From contig JASGKH010000002.1 in assembly GCA_047600785.1 (NCBI GenBank), positions 2,852,001 through 2,916,000 on the forward strand: a DNA stretch of 64,000 bases, written 5' to 3'. The translations under genes and the position numbers were made by a program. This DNA comes from Breznakibacter sp047600785 (GTDB lineage: Bacteria > Bacteroidota > Bacteroidia > Bacteroidales > Marinilabiliaceae). Shown piece after piece: positions 62,460-64,000 of this stretch (position 1 is its first letter; each line of letters opens with the position of its first letter). The notes under the pieces are model-generated. The model saw nothing but the letters and a program-made list of their open reading frames with translations. It did no database searches and was not told the origin of the DNA.

Positions 62460-62507
62460 CTTTTGAAGGATGCGCCACACTGCACATAACACATACAAAT
62501 GCACAAA

Positions 62508-62541
62508 AACAAAACCCGCCATTTAAGCGGGTTTTGTTTTT
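62508..62541 (+). terminator. Intrinsic terminator of the pst-phoU operon
   Basis: AAAACCCGC and GCGGGTTTT (62511-62535) form a perfect 9-bp stem with a 7-nt loop, followed by GTTTTTG. Confidence 0.85.
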
Positions 62542-62701
62542 GTTGGGCATGGTGGCAAACAATGGAAAAACATATCACCTTGCGGGACGCAAACGTCCAG
62601 CCTCGCTGAGCGGGAAAAAATGGTAAGTTTGTATGGATATTTATAAGTTGAGACGAGGTCAAGAGAAACTTCTACTACAATAAGAATTATGAAATTAGAA
62701 C

Positions 62702-64000
62702 ATGAAAGCTAACGAAACAAAAGTTGACAAATTTTTAGCGACAAACGAAACGACTTTCGCTATTCCAGTATATCAAAGAAATTATGATTGGAATTTGGTA
62801 CAATGTAGGCAATTACTTTTTGACATTATTGAAACAGGAAAAAATGAAAAAGTAAATGCACATTTCATTGGAAGTATTGTATATGTCCATGATGACGTTT
62901 ATACTGCCTCAGGCTTAACTGAATTGACAATTATAGATGGACAGCAAAGACTTACCACAATTACATTAATCTTTATCGCTTTATATCGTTTAGCTCAGCA
63001 ACTTGATAATCCGACTTTAGTAAGTCGAATACACAAGACTTATCTAATAAATGAATTTGCACCAGAAGCTGAAAAGCTTAAATTAAAACCAACTGAAAAT
63101 AATAAAGAAGCTTTACGTCACATCTTAAGCTCTGCCGATGATGGTGACGAATTTAAGGGGTATTCAAGAATAATTGAGAATTTCAACTTCTTTAAATCTC
63201 ATATAAATAAAGAGAATTTTGAAACTGTAATGAGAGGATTGAATAAGTTGATTTTCGTTGATATTGCTCTCGATAGACAAAAAGATAATCCTCAAAGAAT
63301 TTTTGAAAGCTTAAACTCTACTGGTTTAGAACTTTCACAGGCCGATTTAATCCGAAATTATATTTTAATGGGTTTGTCAAGAACAAACCAAGAAAAGGTT
63401 TATAAATCGTACTGGGAAGTAATTGAGAAAAATGCCAAAGATGAAATCTTAAACAAAAGCCGAGTTTCTGATTTCATAAGAGATTATCTGACTTTAATAA
63501 ATAAAGAGATTCCAAACAAAGGAGAAGTTTACATTAAGTTCAAATCTCAATATCCAACCACAACAATAGATGAATTGGAAAGTGTATTAGCTGACTTGAA
63601 ATCTCTTGTTAAATACTATAATAAGCTGATAAACCCCAAAAAAGAATCAGATAAAGAGATAAGAACACAATTAGAATACATAAACAGATTAGAAATAAAT
63701 GTCGCTTTTCCTTTTTTAATGAAGGTTTATGAAGATTATTCTAATAGCTTAATTAACAAGCCCACATTCATTTCAGTTTTAAATTTAGTGCAATCATATA
63801 CATGGAGAAGGTTTATTTTAGGTTTACCTACAAATGCTTTGAATAAAATATTCATGGGATTGTACTATCACAAAGATTTTAAAACAGACGATTATCTGCC
63901 TTCAATTCAAAGAATTCTTTTAAAGCTTTCAAGAGTTCAGCGTTTCCCTAGAAATGCAGAGGTTATCAATGCTTTGAAAGAAAAGGATGTTTACAATATC
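62702..64000 (+). CDS. DUF262 domain protein (GmrSD/BrxU-type), 3' truncated by the window
   Basis: An open frame starts at ATG 62702 and continues to the window edge without a stop, 433 codons. It opens MKANETKVDKFLATNETTF and contains IPVYQRNYDW and IIDGQQRLTTITLIFIALY, the DGQQR signature of DUF262 proteins, which include the GmrS part of type IV modification-dependent nucleases. Then come RIFESLNSTGLELSQADLIRNYI (in outline) and helical sequence. A DUF1524 HNH nuclease domain usually follows and would be beyond the edge. The gene is strikingly AT-rich compared with the pst operon, which suggests recent acquisition. A 7-codon frame (62689) precedes it. Confidence 0.85.
   Translation, partial: MKANETKVDKFLATNETTFAIPVYQRNYDWNLVQCRQLLFDIIETGKNEKVNAHFIGSIVYVHDDVYTASGLTELTIIDGQQRLTTITLIFIALYRLAQQLDNPTLVSRIHKTYLINEFAPEAEKLKLKPTENNKEALRHILSSADDGDEFKGYSRIIENFNFFKSHINKENFETVMRGLNKLIFVDIALDRQKDNPQRIFESLNSTGLELSQADLIRNYILMGLSRTNQEKVYKSYWEVIEKNAKDEILNKSRVSDFIRDYLTLINKEIPNKGEVYIKFKSQYPTTTIDELESVLADLKSLVKYYNKLINPKKESDKEIRTQLEYINRLEINVAFPFLMKVYEDYSNSLINKPTFISVLNLVQSYTWRRFILGLPTNALNKIFMGLYYHKDFKTDDYLPSIQRILLKLSRVQRFPRNAEVINALKEKDVYNI

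Noticed and set aside
1..64000. CRISPR arrays, insertion sequences, rRNA genes
   Set aside because: No regularly spaced repeats, transposase-like frames, terminal inverted repeats or rRNA segments were seen.

Overview
The window is a chromosomal segment of a Bacteroidota bacterium, most likely class Bacteroidia near Marinilabiliales/Bacteroidales. The support is: the conserved run CBS protein - nadK - DUF6089 protein - uppS - bamA - ompH genes - murI with pdxJ divergent; a DUF4492 gene before cydAB; a type B L31; a korA with fused gamma and alpha domains; weak Shine-Dalgarno sequences; and several promoters of the phylum-specific form TTTG-N19/20-TAnnTTTG. Cytochrome bd, 2-oxoacid:ferredoxin oxidoreductase and a hydrogenase-type flavoprotein fit a facultative or microaerophilic lifestyle. 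The genus cannot be read from the sequence.

Layout. 1-2.6 kb: end of a flavin/iron-sulfur oxidoreductase, a thioredoxin-fold protein, a DUF486 membrane protein and a small exported protein. 2.9-6.5 kb: the bd oxidase operon (DUF4492, cydA, cydB and an unlisted 40-residue membrane peptide), followed by a decayed serine hydrolase and preceded by a perfect palindrome. 6.7-9.9 kb: an ECF sigma factor and a porin-glnB-amt operon with a structured leader before glnB. 10.2-16.3 kb: a small uncharacterised transcript, a frameshifted GH2 glycosidase, tRNA-His, an AlkD-like protein, an acetyltransferase-like protein and L31. 16.4-30 kb: lon, a protease-like protein without its catalytic triad, asparaginase, TatD, glutamate dehydrogenase, a large FAD/Fe-S dehydrogenase and korAB. 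30-43 kb: gamma carbonic anhydrase, then the envelope-biogenesis cluster with three OmpH/Skp genes and an additional Omp85 protein, then pdxJ, a hydrolase and an exonuclease. 43-51 kb: a Dabb protein, lysA, lysC, parC and a frameshifted parE. 51-57 kb: gltD and gltB. 57.8-62.5 kb: the pst-phoU phosphate operon behind a four-to-five-repeat Pho-box-like array. 62.7 kb to the end: an AT-rich DUF262 gene, cut by the window edge, which looks acquired and may open a defence locus.

Themes. Nitrogen assimilation is well represented (amt, glnB, gdhA, gltBD, asparaginase); both the glnB and the gltB leaders carry terminator-like structures. Outer-membrane biogenesis (uppS, bamA, three Skp-like chaperones, a second POTRA-barrel protein) forms the largest operon-like block. 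Two single-base frameshifts, in the GH2 gene and in the normally essential parE, may be sequencing errors and should be checked before the genes are called broken. No CRISPR array, insertion sequence, prophage or rRNA was seen.
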